From Ampelocalamus luodianensis (lineage: Eukaryota; Streptophyta; Magnoliopsida; Poales; Poaceae): DNA of 64,000 nt. The translations under genes and the position numbers were made by a program. Location: positions 32,678,520 to 32,742,519 of the forward strand of contig CM070625.1 of the NCBI GenBank assembly GCA_036346255.1. Direction: 5' to 3'. Below, piece after piece: positions 1 to 9,694 of the stretch; the stretch's first letter is position 1; the number at the start of each line of letters is the position of its first letter. The notes under the pieces were generated by a model. The model saw nothing but the letters and a program-made list of their open reading frames with translations. It ran no database searches and was not told the origin of the DNA.

Positions 1-619
1 GGCCATGAAACGGCCCAAAAGGAAAGAAAAAAAAAACGCACGGAAAAAAGGAAATTTGCAAAAGGACCCTCTGGGATTCTGAAAATCACAAGGACTTTTG
101 CGCGGGTGAGAAAATTTTACAGAAAGGACCTCGAAAAATATGAAAATTATGCGCAAATTCTCTCAGAACTGAGATTTCACGTTTTAACCCCTGGAAATTG
201 TAGATTTCGCCAAAAAGTCATTTTCCAGTAGAAAAGGGCTTGGGAATCCAAAATTTTGCATATTTTGAGCTTTTGAAGCATGTTTAACTTTGTTATTGTT
301 ATTTCTATGCAATTTATTTATTGTATTCTTGTTTTTGATTATATGTGATTGTTTATATTGCTTTTAATCACTTGAAAATAGCAGTAAATCATGAAAAATG
401 CATAGGAAAAAATATGGGAATACGAACTTGGAGTTCGATGAGCATTATGAGAATTTTACAACTATTTTATGCAGATTACTAGCAGTAATCCTTTGAACTT
501 TTTGCATGAATATGAATATGACTGACATCACAAACTAGTAGTTCGAAGAATTGACCCAGCAGGGCCAGAATTTATGTATAATTTGTATCAGTCTTAAACT
601 CTGTGGTAATGTAATCACA
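1..619. other. Unassigned left-edge sequence
   Basis: AT-rich sequence upstream of the first recognisable copia gag residues. It has no ORF of note and no copy of the 269-bp LTR found at 5164-5432. It may be the untranslated leader or gag start of the copia element, whose 5' LTR would lie left of the window, or an unrelated insertion. I cannot decide between these. Confidence 0.4.
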
Positions 620-1100
620 GATGAGCAGAAGATGGAGAAGACTTTCTACCTTTCACCCAAATGCGATGTAATCCGCACGCAACTATTATCAAGATGGCTA
701 CATGCAGTATGTCGAATTAATTGATATCATGCAAGTTGCGGAAACTCAAGATGATGTTCTAAGAAAGAACTACATCTCGCAGCCATCTAATAGCAATGTT
801 GGCCATGAAGCCACTGCTAGTAGCAACAAGGTGATGAAACCTTTCACGAATGAGAGGAGCAAGAAGGGTAAGGTTGTGCGTCGCACGTTATTGATGTTTT
901 CCAGTCTAAGAAAAAGGGCAAATGATAGCATGCCACATACCTCGCCATTGCAGGCACAGAGGATTCACATCCATTAGTTGCACTTATGAATGTGGACAAC
1001 CCTGTAACAGCCCCATTATCCCTCCTTTGGATATCGCAGCAGCCGTAGTCGTAGCTACCCAAGAGGAGAAGATCGCGCATGAAGCCGATTGAGGCAAAAG
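620..1100 (+). pseudogene. Copia gag remnant
   Basis: A reading frame at 702-977 carries a block containing LIDIMQVAETQDDVLRKNY, followed by a basic Lys/Arg-rich stretch. This resembles the C-terminal half of copia gag just before the zinc knuckle. The preceding bases (about 625-700) continue the similarity in another frame (EKTF.TFHPN-like). No complete CCHC knuckle survives; after about position 977 the frame is lost. Gag would form the cytoplasmic virus-like particle. The ATG at 702 is internal to the ancestral protein and is not a real start. Confidence 0.7.
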
Positions 1101-1489
1101 TTCCTAAATACTTCGCCGATTCGATCTAGTGCACGCATTGCACTTGGATCTTTTATAGTAACCTGCAGTTTGTAATTGAAGCAGAATTTTGAATTATTGA
1201 ATAATGGTTGCAAGCTCTAGGAGAGCAAAGCATTAAATTCTTACTATGAGTCTGCAAGACTTATTTTCCGTCTTTATAATAGCAAGTTACGTTACGATAT
1301 CAAGTATTTTATTTATGTGTTGCTTGCTTTGCTACATATTAATAAAGTACATTATATTAGAACGTGTGTGGTGCCCTATGGAGGAAGTGTGCTTAGCATG
1401 TAGCGGCACAATGAAAACCATCCTGAGATAAACGAAATTTTTTCGATCGATCGGCAAAAATCTTTGGTAGTCTTACGACAATCGCGACG

Positions 1490-1860
1490 GCGATACTTGT
1501 ATAATAGGCTCGGGAAGGGCCACAATTATACTCCCAATGGGCACAACTTTGGTCATTGAAGAAGACTTGTTGTACCAGAATCGACTAGAACTCTCAAGGA
1601 TATTTGCGCTAACGGTTTAGTGTAGAGGCGAAGAAGAGTATGGTGCAGAATACATGCTCATTACAAAGCGTGAAGAAAGTGAAAACTGACATTAGAATGT
1701 CTTCCTTCATATGAAAGCTGGGCTATACTACACTAATATTAAGGCACTGCGACCTATCTTGTCTTGAAAATCATATTTAGAAGCTCGAACTTATCTATCT
1801 CGGCATGATAGATTACGCGCCTAGGTCTTAGGATAATGAGAGATATAATTAACAATTCAC
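1490..1860 (+). pseudogene. Copia protease / GAG-pre-integrase remnant
   Basis: Translation shows a segment reading GSGRATIILPMGTTLVIEED, as found between the copia aspartic protease and integrase. It is followed by LITKREE and GLYYTNIKA pieces and by HDRL, which resembles the HxRLGH motif of the GAG-pre-integrase domain (its zinc-binding region). The catalytic D(S/T)G of the protease is not recognisable. Several stops and frame changes occur in 400 bp. The product is dead; only ancestry can be inferred. Confidence 0.7.
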
Positions 1861-1899
1861 AGGGACATAATATGAATATAAAGAATTTCCCGAATCTGG

Positions 1900-2600
1900 A
1901 AGATTTTGTGTGCCTCGCATGTGCCTTTGGAAATTAATTATTAGACCTTTGCTCTGAAAGCGAAGGATGAAGTCCTGCATTCTGGACCGTATCGGGGAGA
2001 CTTTTGTCCTATCACACCTGTAAGGGTCAATTAGGTATTTTATGGTGCTCATCGATGCTTCCTCGGAATGGTCGCACGTATTTTTATTGTCTATGAGAAA
2101 CCATGCTTTCGCAAAGCTAAATCTCGCAGATAATTAACAATTGAAAAAATAATTTCACGATCATCACGTGAAGTCCATCCGAATGGACAACGCGGAGAAT
2201 GTACTCGAAGGCATCGATGATTATTGTATGAAAATGAGAATTAAAGTTGAGCATTCTATACGCGCATCCGCACCAGAATGGACTAGCGAACTTTGAAGAA
2301 TTGTAATTTACCAACTTGGGGACACGCGATCCTGCTCGTGCGACTCTCATCAATTTTAGACCGTCGACCTATAACATCCATCCAACTATGCAACTAGCGC
2401 AAAGGTCGATCTTGAAAACTTCTCATCTTCGCAGGTTTGGTTGCAAGGGTTATATACCTATACCACCACCGCATGGCTGGAATGGGTCTTCTCAGAAAGT
2501 GCGGGATATCGTTGGTTATGAGGCGGCATCCATAATCAAGTATTTGGACCATATATTGGAGATTTGTATAATGTCCGATCGATAGTACATTAGATGAGGT
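1900..2600 (+). pseudogene. Copia integrase remnant
   Basis: Fragments of the rve integrase core are visible. KSIRMDNAENV (about 2170-2205) holds the second catalytic Asp, DDYCMKMRIKVEHS follows, and an A..PEW/HTQNG-like segment (about 2262-2292) precedes the lost Glu region. The frame at 2316-2585 then gives HLRRFGCKGYIPIPPPH and VGYEAASIIKYLDH, matching the integrase C-terminal part typical of plant copia elements. Multiple frameshifts separate the blocks. In an intact element this enzyme joins cDNA to the host chromosome. Confidence 0.85.
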
Positions 2601-2650
2601 TAGTTTCCGTCATTAGGGGAGAAATCAACCCTTGATGATAATGTCGGAAA

Positions 2651-2812
2651 TAATTGAAGTCTAGAAGACAATTGAAGTCCGAAGATAATTGAAATCTATG
2701 CACATGACCCGTGCACTAGTGAAGCAAATAGAAGTCCGAAGATAATTGCAGTCGAAGATAATTGAATTGAAGTCTAGAAGACAATTGAAGTCGAAGATAA
2801 TTAATTTGCAAG
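2651..2812 (+). repeat. Short imperfect tandem repeats between copia integrase and RT
   Basis: A motif close to GAAGTCCGAAGATAATTG, alternating with GAAGTCTAGAAGACAATTG, recurs about six times between 2651 and 2812. One unrelated interruption (about 2697-2725) breaks the array. Most copies are 15-20 bases apart. It lies where copia elements usually encode the poorly conserved integrase-RT linker, so it probably arose by slippage after the element died. Confidence 0.75.
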
Positions 2813-3419
2813 CATTAGCGAATCAAGCGCGGATCACTTTAATGATTTGAAAAGCGTGACCAAGTTGCATTTGCACGCAAGCAATGCACGGAGAGGTTGA
2901 AATACCAATAAAGGTATCCTAATTCCGTCCGAGGCCTCGGAATAAAAGGCGAGAACTCGGTCCCTCGAATCCAAAGTAACAGGGGCTTTGGTGAAAAGGA
3001 TAAGAAGGACTTGTCTGACCAATCAGCAAGTGCCCTAGAACCGAGAAGGAGCGGTTGAGACCTAGCCGGTATGGAACCTTGAAAAGGCATACTAGGATTG
3101 AACATCCCTATGAAGGAGACATCGGTATGGATGTGCGCACACATCAATTTGAAAAACTAAAGGGCTTGCCCGCAATTAAAGCAATGGTGAGCAAGTAGAA
3201 GCATTAGGTGAACCGCCCCATGAAGAAATAGCTATAAATTATGTGACCACTGGAGAATCTTTGAATATGACAACAACCAATGTCGACATTTACTTTGCAA
3301 AGAAACTTGACACAATCATCAATCTTGATTCGAGCAGCGCATCGCTCATTGAATGAAAGAAAAGATCAGATTGAGAAGATTGGGAGAAGGCAATAGAAAC
3401 TAGATTATTCTCTCGAATA

Positions 3420-4390
3420 AAAGAAAGACGTTTGGGCACATGGTGCCACGTCTCCTTGTGCACCCGTAGGGTATAAGTGGGTATTTGTTCGAAAGAGAAA
3501 TGAAAAGAAGCAAGGCTCGTTGTACAAGGTTTCACTGGACATCCAGAAGATGATTATGAAGAAACCCATTCCCGGTCATGGGTGGAACTCCCTTTTAAAT
3601 ATTTATCTCAATGGCAGTGAACTTGAAGTTAGAAGCGAAATTGATGGATGGGGTACCATCATACCTTTATGAAATATTGGATTCGGACATTTATATGAAG
3701 ATACAGATGTATCAACGTCCCGAATCAAAGCAGAGCAAATAAAAATATGTACAGTGTGAAACTCGAGAAAGTCATTATGCGAACCTAAGCAATAAGGCGA
3801 ATGTGGTATAATCGTTTGAGCGACTTTCTATGCATGAAAGGCTACACGAACAATGAGAATAATCTCTGTGTATTTATCGGCGATCCAGAATGTATTTTGT
3901 ATAATCTTAGAGTATGAAGATGATCCGAATATCATCGAACCACGAAGGATATTAGGAAAGCAAACTCTTACAGAGTCGAGTTCGAAATAAAAGATTTGGG
4001 TAAAACCAAATATTGCCTAGGCTTGGAGCTTGAGCATGTCCACTGAAGGAATATTAGTATATCAATCAACCTACACTCGAAGGTGTCGAAAGGTTCGACT
4101 TTGCAAAGACATACACTTTGAAAGTGCCAATGGTGGAGATCTTTGCGACAAGACAAAGACCCGTCTGAGACCTAAAGAAGAGGGGAGGAAGTCTGGGACC
4201 GGAATTCCCACGAAGTGCAATAGAAGCACTAATATATTTAGCAAATGTACTAGAAACGGACATTGTATTTCTTAGTGATCCTACTAGAAAGGTATAGTGC
4301 GAGAATGTACCAAAGGCATTGACAGGGAATAAGGACATCTTCGATACCTCCAAAGAAGCAAAGAATTTAGTCATTCTCTGAGAAAGAACC
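3420..4390 (+). pseudogene. Copia reverse transcriptase remnant
   Basis: Conserved RT blocks occur in order but in different frames. PVGYKWVFVRKRNEK lies near 3465-3510, then an MDGVPSYLYEILDSDIYMK block near 3640-3700, SVKLEKSLCEPKQ near 3750-3790, and GYTNNENNLCVFI near 3840-3880. The catalytic YVDD is replaced by YEDD (3913-3924, followed by PNII). Then comes IKDLGKTKYCLGLELEH (about 3985-4035), the copia RT/RNase H connection. Stops interrupt every block. The altered catalytic motif plus frameshifts make it inactive. Confidence 0.88.
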
Positions 4391-4499
4391 AAGACCTAAC
4401 TATGAATAGCAATACGATGATGGCGAATTTTGTAGGACCCATCTGATAAATCGCAAACAAACTATGAACTCCTATGTGGTGGGCGCAATTCTATGAAAA

Positions 4500-4869
4500 T
4501 CGTTTAAGAAATATCTTGTATCGACTTCGATGAACCACTTGAAGATTATAGCATTGTACAAGGCCTTACAAGAATGTGTTTGGCTTCAGCGGATGATTCA
4601 CCACATCCAGCAGTCGTGTGGATTGAATATCGCGCAAACCCCTACTTTTGTATGATGATAATGCAGCTTGTGTTGCACAAGTACAGATGGGTTATGTGAA
4701 GAGTCCTCTCACAAAGCATATCGACCCCAAGTTCTTCTATGCTCATGAATTGCAAAAGATGAACGTAATCAAAGTACTGCATACTAAATCATGTGAGAAT
4801 CTTGCAGATTTATTCACTAAGTCACTTCCAGCGTCTAGCTTTGAAAGATGCATACGTGAATTGGAATGA
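4500..4869 (+). pseudogene. Copia RNase H remnant, with the longest intact copia frame
   Basis: The frame at 4648-4869 (74 codons with stop) reads YDDNAACVAQVQMGYV, then LTKHIDPKFFYAHELQ and ENLADLFTKSLP. This is the diagnostic C-terminal signature of copia RNase H (DN.A in the active site, TKHI, ADxFTK). Just upstream, in other frames, lie SMNHLKIIALYKALQECVW-like residues corresponding to the ATS.AE.Y.A.. block. This is the best-conserved coding stretch of the element. RNase H would remove the RNA template during reverse transcription. Confidence 0.9.
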
Positions 4870-5153
4870 TGACACTTAGAAGTGCGAGTCGGGAGGAGAA
4901 CCTTCATGATTCATTATTAAAGCTTGATCATGAAGATCGAGTACCCAAAGAATAAATCCAGGAGATTAAATGAAATTGGGTGGATTGTACTCTTTTTCCC
5001 TTGACGAGTTTTCCTGAAGTTTCTCGGCTAAGGTTTTTAATGAGGTAATTCGTGCATCACAGCAGAACGTGTATCATGTACTCTTTCTCTAATTTTTTTC
5101 CCACTGGATTTTTATAGAGTTTTGACAAGACATGGACATGAAGGATGAGTGCC

Positions 5154-5163
5154 CAAGGGGGAG
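5154..5163 (+). other. Copia polypurine tract
   Basis: The run AAGGGGGAG directly abuts the TG of the 3' LTR at 5164. This is the expected plus-strand priming site. Confidence 0.88.
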
Positions 5164-5432
5164 TGTTGGGAAACCATGGGCACAGCCTGCGATCGGCCCA
5201 TTAGTGGCGCCCCATCCCAAACCCTAGCAGGGTCGTAGCCTATAAATAGGGGGTGCTATTCATTGTAAAGGATTGATCGATGGATAAAGGAATAAAGAGA
5301 CGCAAGACGTCCCCCTATATCTCTGTGTTCAATCTCTTATTATGTTCTTGTTGTTCATGCATTGTTCTTACGATTCTACGCTTGTCTACGAGGTGTCGCT
5401 CGATTTGGACTCGCTAGAGCGGTTCCTCAACA
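5164..5432 (+). repeat. Copia 3' LTR (269 bp)
   Basis: It starts TGTTGGGAAACC and ends CGGTTCCTCAACA, giving the inverted terminal TGTTG/CAACA of LTRs. It is directly preceded by a polypurine tract. A TATA-like box (CCTATAAATAGGGG, about 5240-5253) sits mid-LTR, consistent with a U3/R promoter. Both ends look intact. The right-hand target duplication would be 5433-5437 (ATAAT), which cannot be tested because the left end is missing. Confidence 0.9.
5240..5253 (+). promoter_or_regulatory. TATA-like box in the copia LTR
   Basis: TATAAATAG within the LTR, placed about 75 bp from its start. Transcription would begin roughly 30 bp downstream. Whether it is used is unknown. Confidence 0.5.
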
Positions 5433-5448
5433 ATAATGACAATGTTTG

Positions 5449-5664
5449 GTGACAAACTGTCACATTGTTACTAAATTATTTATAATTATTAGTGACGATT
5501 TTACATTGATGACCTACCACGTCTTCACTGTTTTACTTATATTATAAGTGGCACAATATTATTTATATCATATCAATACACCCAAGTAGTGACGAACTAC
5601 CACTTATCACTACAATAAAATGGTCTCGTAGAGACATTTATCTTTACCTTTTATTGTAAGGGTG
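5449..5664. repeat. AT-rich segment with nested short inverted repeats
   Basis: GTGACA-AAC-TGTCAC forms a palindrome at 5449-5463. TACAATAAAA (5611-5620) pairs exactly with TTTTATTGTA (5649-5658), extended loosely by CAC...GTG on the outside. Between these arms, GTCTC-GTA-GAGAC (5623-5635) forms a second hairpin. The AGTGACGA-like words and the CACTACAA start resemble subterminal regions of CACTA elements, but no matching opposite terminus was found. It may be a truncated DNA transposon end. Confidence 0.45.
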
Positions 5665-6149
5665 TAGCAATGGCCGATAATTTTCATTCGTCCAGACCAA
5701 CCAAGGCTTGTGGGCGAATACTGAGAAAGGAGAAATGAGTATCAACATTATCCATATCGACTCGACTTGAGAAAAAATATAAAATATGATAGGGATGGGT
5801 GATATACATAAAGTATCTGCTCTTATTGCAACCAGTGTCCAATGTCATGTGTAGTGGTGCAAGCAGGTGGATAATTTTTGTCAGTCCAATCGTAGAAGGC
5901 TTACAGTATCGACACCAAGCGTGTGCGACTCCTTAAAAATATAGAATAAGATACAAGATAAGAGATATTTGTCCGTATCCGCTCGGTTTCACACTAACTC
6001 TTTTTTTGTGTCTTTACATTTAGAACCATGCAATATATAAATACGTTTCTTAAGGTGTTTTAAAACTTAAAAGTCACAACAAAACTAGAATTGTAGAGAT
6101 AAAACTCTTAAGTAATAATAGTCCTTTGAAAGGAAAATCTATTTAATCG

Positions 6150-6620
6150 AGTTAAAGAACTCCATGTCCTCCATCCTCCGGTCAACCCTACGATCCAACT
6201 ACTCCCGAGCCTCCCCAACAGCCGCCGCTCCTGGATGTGCCGCCTCCCACGATCAACCGTGCTGCGCCTTCCCAAACGCCGCCGCTCCTGCGTTGCATCC
6301 CCAGAACCGGCGCACTGCGCCTCCACTGCCGCCGTTGCGTGCTTTACTACGCCTCTCCTCCCCACCACCGTCGCTCCCCCGCGCCGCAGCTCCCCTGCAC
6401 CACGGCGCCACGCCTCCTCTCGTCGCTGCTTCTCCCTACCGCCTCCCCTGCGTCGCTTTTGCTAGCGTGCCTGCTCCCCGCCCCTGCGCCCCACCCCGCC
6501 GCCGCCGCTCTCCCGCGCCTCCTGCTCGATTGCTCCTAGCGATGCCTCTTCGTCGCCGTCATGCCGCCATGAGAAGTCTAGTAGAATTGTATGTTCTTCC
6601 TCAGTTCCAATTGATCTGAC
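6150..6620 (+). other. GC-rich, exon-like block with a 151-codon frame; no known domain
   Basis: Base composition changes abruptly from AT-rich to C-rich. A frame at 6164-6619 starts MSSILRSTLRSN and is dominated by Pro, Ala, Arg and Ser, with two other overlapping open frames. Such compositions are common in grass first exons, 5' leaders and transposon-captured exon fragments, and they produce open frames by chance. No domain, signal peptide or homology signature is evident. I do not call it a gene; it may be the first exon or leader of a decayed gene whose remaining exons are not recognisable downstream. Confidence 0.35.
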
Positions 6621-8769
6621 TAGAAAAGCGGCATTTCAATTCGTTTTGCAAGTATAATTGTCCTTTTTCTTTGGAGTTTTGTCTGAATATTCCTAGTATG
6701 CCTGGTATGTCTTATAATCTTGTAGATCCCAGTTCATTGTTTACATTCAGTGTTCCCGACTAGCAAAAAAGGGGCTTTCCCTTAAATCTGTTAGAAATGT
6801 AGAATCCCTCTATTTTAGATGCATTTTCTACTTAGTGTAATATTTTCATAGTGCTTGCTTGTTAGATCGGTTAGCTGCAAATATTAGTAGTTTCAATTTA
6901 GAGCCAAATTTAGGTCATGTTAAACATTGTAGCACAGAACTTGAATGCTTTTTCTTACCACATGCATGTCTGTGCTATTGCAGAACTTGCATTGATGTAG
7001 CTATGGCATTTCTGTGTAATCCAAATAAAACTTTCAGTGAAGTGATTTTATTTACATTGGTTGTCTGTACATAGAAGTTATGATCCCAAAGTTTTTCATT
7101 TTTTAAGGAATTTCAATCTGAAGTTTGTAGAGCCTGCAAAGCACAACATGCAGTGCAATTGTCCCTAAGGAGTTATTCAGTTTGACTACAAGTGGCTCAA
7201 TAATGATGCAGTTTTCAGCTAGCAATTTCAAGTTTAGCGTTGACCTTATTTCAATTATTCATACTTTATTGGAAATATATGTTCTTATATTGCATAAATA
7301 ATTGAGATGCGGTGATGTGAATGCTTCCTTGATATATTGTATATCTCAGATTGATCTTGGCAGATGCATGGCGAGGACGATGAATAGTTCTATTTGAATG
7401 TGAGGAGTAAGGATACGAATACGATACATGGTTGATGCTTTCACTTTTTCTGCTTTCGATACATGGTAGGTGTCTTCTTGTGCTACGTTATGTTTTGCAT
7501 CTCACTAATGATCACAAAAATGAAGATTAATTAGTGCTATGTTCCGTTTCTTGCTCAGATATCTCTTGTCAGCAATCGCCTTCCGATGTAGCCATGGATG
7601 GAGGCGAACAAATCTGTGCTACAGTGCGAGCGGCAGAGGTGTGATATTCAAACCAAGTATATTGACATTTATTTTTATAGTGATTTACAAAAGATGAAAA
7701 ATGATAGATTAAAATTGCTTACTACTGTTGGTGTTATTTACTGAATTAGGCTATGCTTATAGGACGGATGGTCCAGGTTTCACTATTAATGCAAAATTTC
7801 CAAAGAAAAGGGCAAAAGAAACAGATAGATATTCAGTTTTCTCAACCATTTGGAAAGATGTGTGGAAAGCATTCTAAATTATTTGAATGTGAGATTACAT
7901 TCATCGTAAGAAAAGAGATTCCTCTCTAAGTTAAGAAATGGAAGGACATCGAGGGGTTCAAGAGGCTGCTGTTTGGTGACAATTGAAGGTTTTTTTTTCT
8001 CTCGATCCCTGTGGACTGAAGTAATCAACCATGGGTAATGACCCGTGCAGTCCACGTCCCGGGGCGTGGATAATGGTTCGATCCATTGGCTCAAGGATCA
8101 AATGACCCTGTGGTCCATTGGTTCTTATGAATCACACCGTTGTACCTGGAGGAGCATAAGCAATAGAAAAGATGGGTATATGCACTGGAGGACACGACGG
8201 AATGCACTGGAGACTAGACTAGTATATCTACGGGGAGATGAGAGGGATGTGACTGACCATCCATCTCGACGACGGGGTTGGCGAACTTGATCTTATTGAA
8301 AGCAATGGCCGGCCGGCCGGCTTGCCTTGGAGATCGGGAGACGGGGAGGGACCGGGGGCTGCAAGAAGAGCGAGGAGATTGGATTGGTGAAGAAGATGAA
8401 GGCAGGGGGAGAGAGCAATGTGGGAGTGTGTTGGGGAATCATGTGGAGCGGAGCTCGAGAGAAGCTACAGGTTAATGGGCCTTTTTGTCCCAATTTGTTT
8501 ATGGGTCGTACGTCTGGCCAGTTAAGTTATTCAATGGGTTGGACTAAACCATTCCCACCCCTAAGTGGGGTCGGTCGGGAAATATCCGATCCAATTGCAC
8601 CGTGCATACAGCTATTGTTGGTTGTTCCTGTAGCCGATAAGGCACACTATATCATTCTTTAAAATTGTTTCCTAATGCAACATCATCATTATGCCACGTC
8701 ACGTTTGAAACGGTAACCATTAGATCGAATTCAATTACTGAAGGAATGCTTCAGTTAGACATGTTAAAG
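6621..8769. other. Unassigned sequence, intron-like then mixed
   Basis: 6621-7900 is T-rich and intron-like in texture with no recognised coding. 7980-8640 is of intermediate GC and includes a short palindromic run around GTCCACGTCCCGGGGCGTGGA (interrupted, near 8050-8070) and small chance frames. I see no domain signature, no tRNA-like fold and no LTR pair. Confidence 0.35.
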
Positions 8770-9203
8770 GGACAATATAGTATACATCTAATTTCAAACT
8801 TTTTTTTATTTAATCCATTTTAAAAAAATATTTTAAAGATAACCCCTCTATAACTTTATTTCTAATTCTGATCCCTTTGGCCACGCCACAACGCGTGATG
8901 TGGCAAAAGCACGTTGTCACATCACGGACCTTGGTGTGGCAAACAAGTGCTGTTACGTCACTTCTCTTAGCGTGACAGGACTTAGTCTAAAGACGGACGC
9001 GTGGTGGCTCGAAGGGCTATCGTGGTAGGTTTGATTACGCCGTGATCGGTGGCGACAACACAGTTTGATCACACCACAGATCATGATGTGATAAAAAAGA
9101 TCAGAATTGAAAATAAAGTTAGGAAATTTTATCTTTAAAATATTTTTAAAAAATGGATAAAAAATAAAAAAAAAAGCTCTCTAATTTCTGGCCACTATTT
9201 TCA
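8770..9203. mobile_element. Non-autonomous DNA transposon (MITE-like) with ~77-bp terminal inverted repeats
   Basis: The left arm at 8799-8874 (T-run, ATCCATTTTAAAAAAATA, AACTTTATTTCTAATTCTGA) is the reverse complement, with mismatches, of the right arm at 9099-9176. Weaker matching continues outward towards 8770 and 9203, where GGGACAATATAGT faces GTGAAAATAGTGG. The centre is GC-richer and contains its own palindrome, GTGATGTG (8895-8902) with CACATCAC (8918-8925). Long AT-rich inverted repeats suggest a Mutator-like MITE. I could not find a 9-bp target duplication, so the exact ends and superfamily are uncertain. Confidence 0.75.
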
Positions 9204-9308
9204 CATATCTTTCAGACATAGATTACTTGATACTTCTTTAGAGTCTCATGCATTACATGTCTACCCACCACCATCAGATCATTTCCATCGATCCTAGTGC
9301 AAACCAAA

Positions 9309-9441
9309 CGGTGGTGGAGCTAGAAACAAGTCTTAAGTTTTGTCCAATAAATTTATATTTAGTCTTGGTACTTGTATACTCGGCAGGTTTTTCAATTTTT
9401 TTTGTATGTGCTGGTGAGTATACTACATAGCTCCACCCCTG
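9309..9441. mobile_element. 133-bp hAT-type MITE in the 5' flank of the methylesterase relic
   Basis: The left end CGGTGGTGGAGCTAGAA faces the right end, which read on the other strand is CAGGGGTGGAGCTATGTAG. The core GGTGGAGCTA is shared in inverted orientation. Flanking octamers are AAACCAAA (9301-9308) and AAGCCAAG (9442-9449), which match at six of eight positions with two A/G differences, as expected for an aged 8-bp hAT target duplication. It lies just upstream of the methylesterase start region and so is in its leader or proximal promoter. Confidence 0.72.
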
Positions 9442-9486
9442 AAGCCAAGAAACAACTACATGGTGGCCCAGGAACTACCCGAGTCC

Positions 9487-9694
9487 ATGGACCACATGAA
9501 GATCGCCAATGAGAACGACGGTGAGCACAAGCAGCAGCAGCACTTCGAGCTGGTGCACGGGCTGTGCCACAGCGCGTGGAGCTGGCACAAGGAGGTCGCG
9601 GCGCTGCGCCGCGCGGGCCACCGCGCCACGGCGCTCGACATGGCTGCCTCCGGCTTGAATCTGGCGCGCGTTGCCGAGGTGCGCACGTTCGAGG
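9487..9694 (+). pseudogene. Methylesterase-type alpha/beta hydrolase pseudogene, exon 1 left half
   Basis: Translation gives FELVHGLCHSAWSWHKEVAA, then LRRAGHRATALDMAASGLN and ARVAEVRTFE. This is the N-terminal part of the plant MES/polyneuridine-aldehyde-esterase-like hydrolases, which demethylate small ester hormones and alkaloid precursors in the cytosol. HGLCH is the oxyanion-hole loop. The likely start is ATG 9487 (MDHMK), with an in-frame ATG at 9460 also possible. The frame runs into the hAT insertion after 9694. The right half resumes at 10809 in the same frame once the insert and one 8-bp duplication are removed, giving TFEEYSRP across the junction. Confidence 0.85.

Larger units (their letters stand above)
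620..5432 (+). mobile_element. Degenerate Ty1/copia LTR retrotransposon, 5' LTR not in window
   Basis: The order gag, protease region, integrase, RT, RNase H, polypurine tract, 3' LTR is the Ty1/copia (Pseudoviridae) order, with integrase before RT. Each domain is recognisable only as pieces in shifting frames with many stops, so the element cannot encode its own proteins. The 3' LTR is well preserved (TG at 5164, CA at 5432, purine tract directly upstream). No matching 5' LTR is visible, so the left end is outside the window or deleted. The subfamily was not determined. Confidence 0.9.

Noticed and set aside
6164..6619. 151-codon open frame in a GC-rich segment as a possible gene
   Set aside because: Pro/Ala/Arg-rich with overlapping open frames in other phases; no domain. 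Kept only as an exon-like block.
5659..8563. A large hAT element from TAAGGGTGTAGCAATGG (5657) to CCATTCCCACCCCTAA (8549-8564)
   Set aside because: The ends look alike in inverted orientation, but the flanking octamers do not match and no supporting subterminal structure was found.
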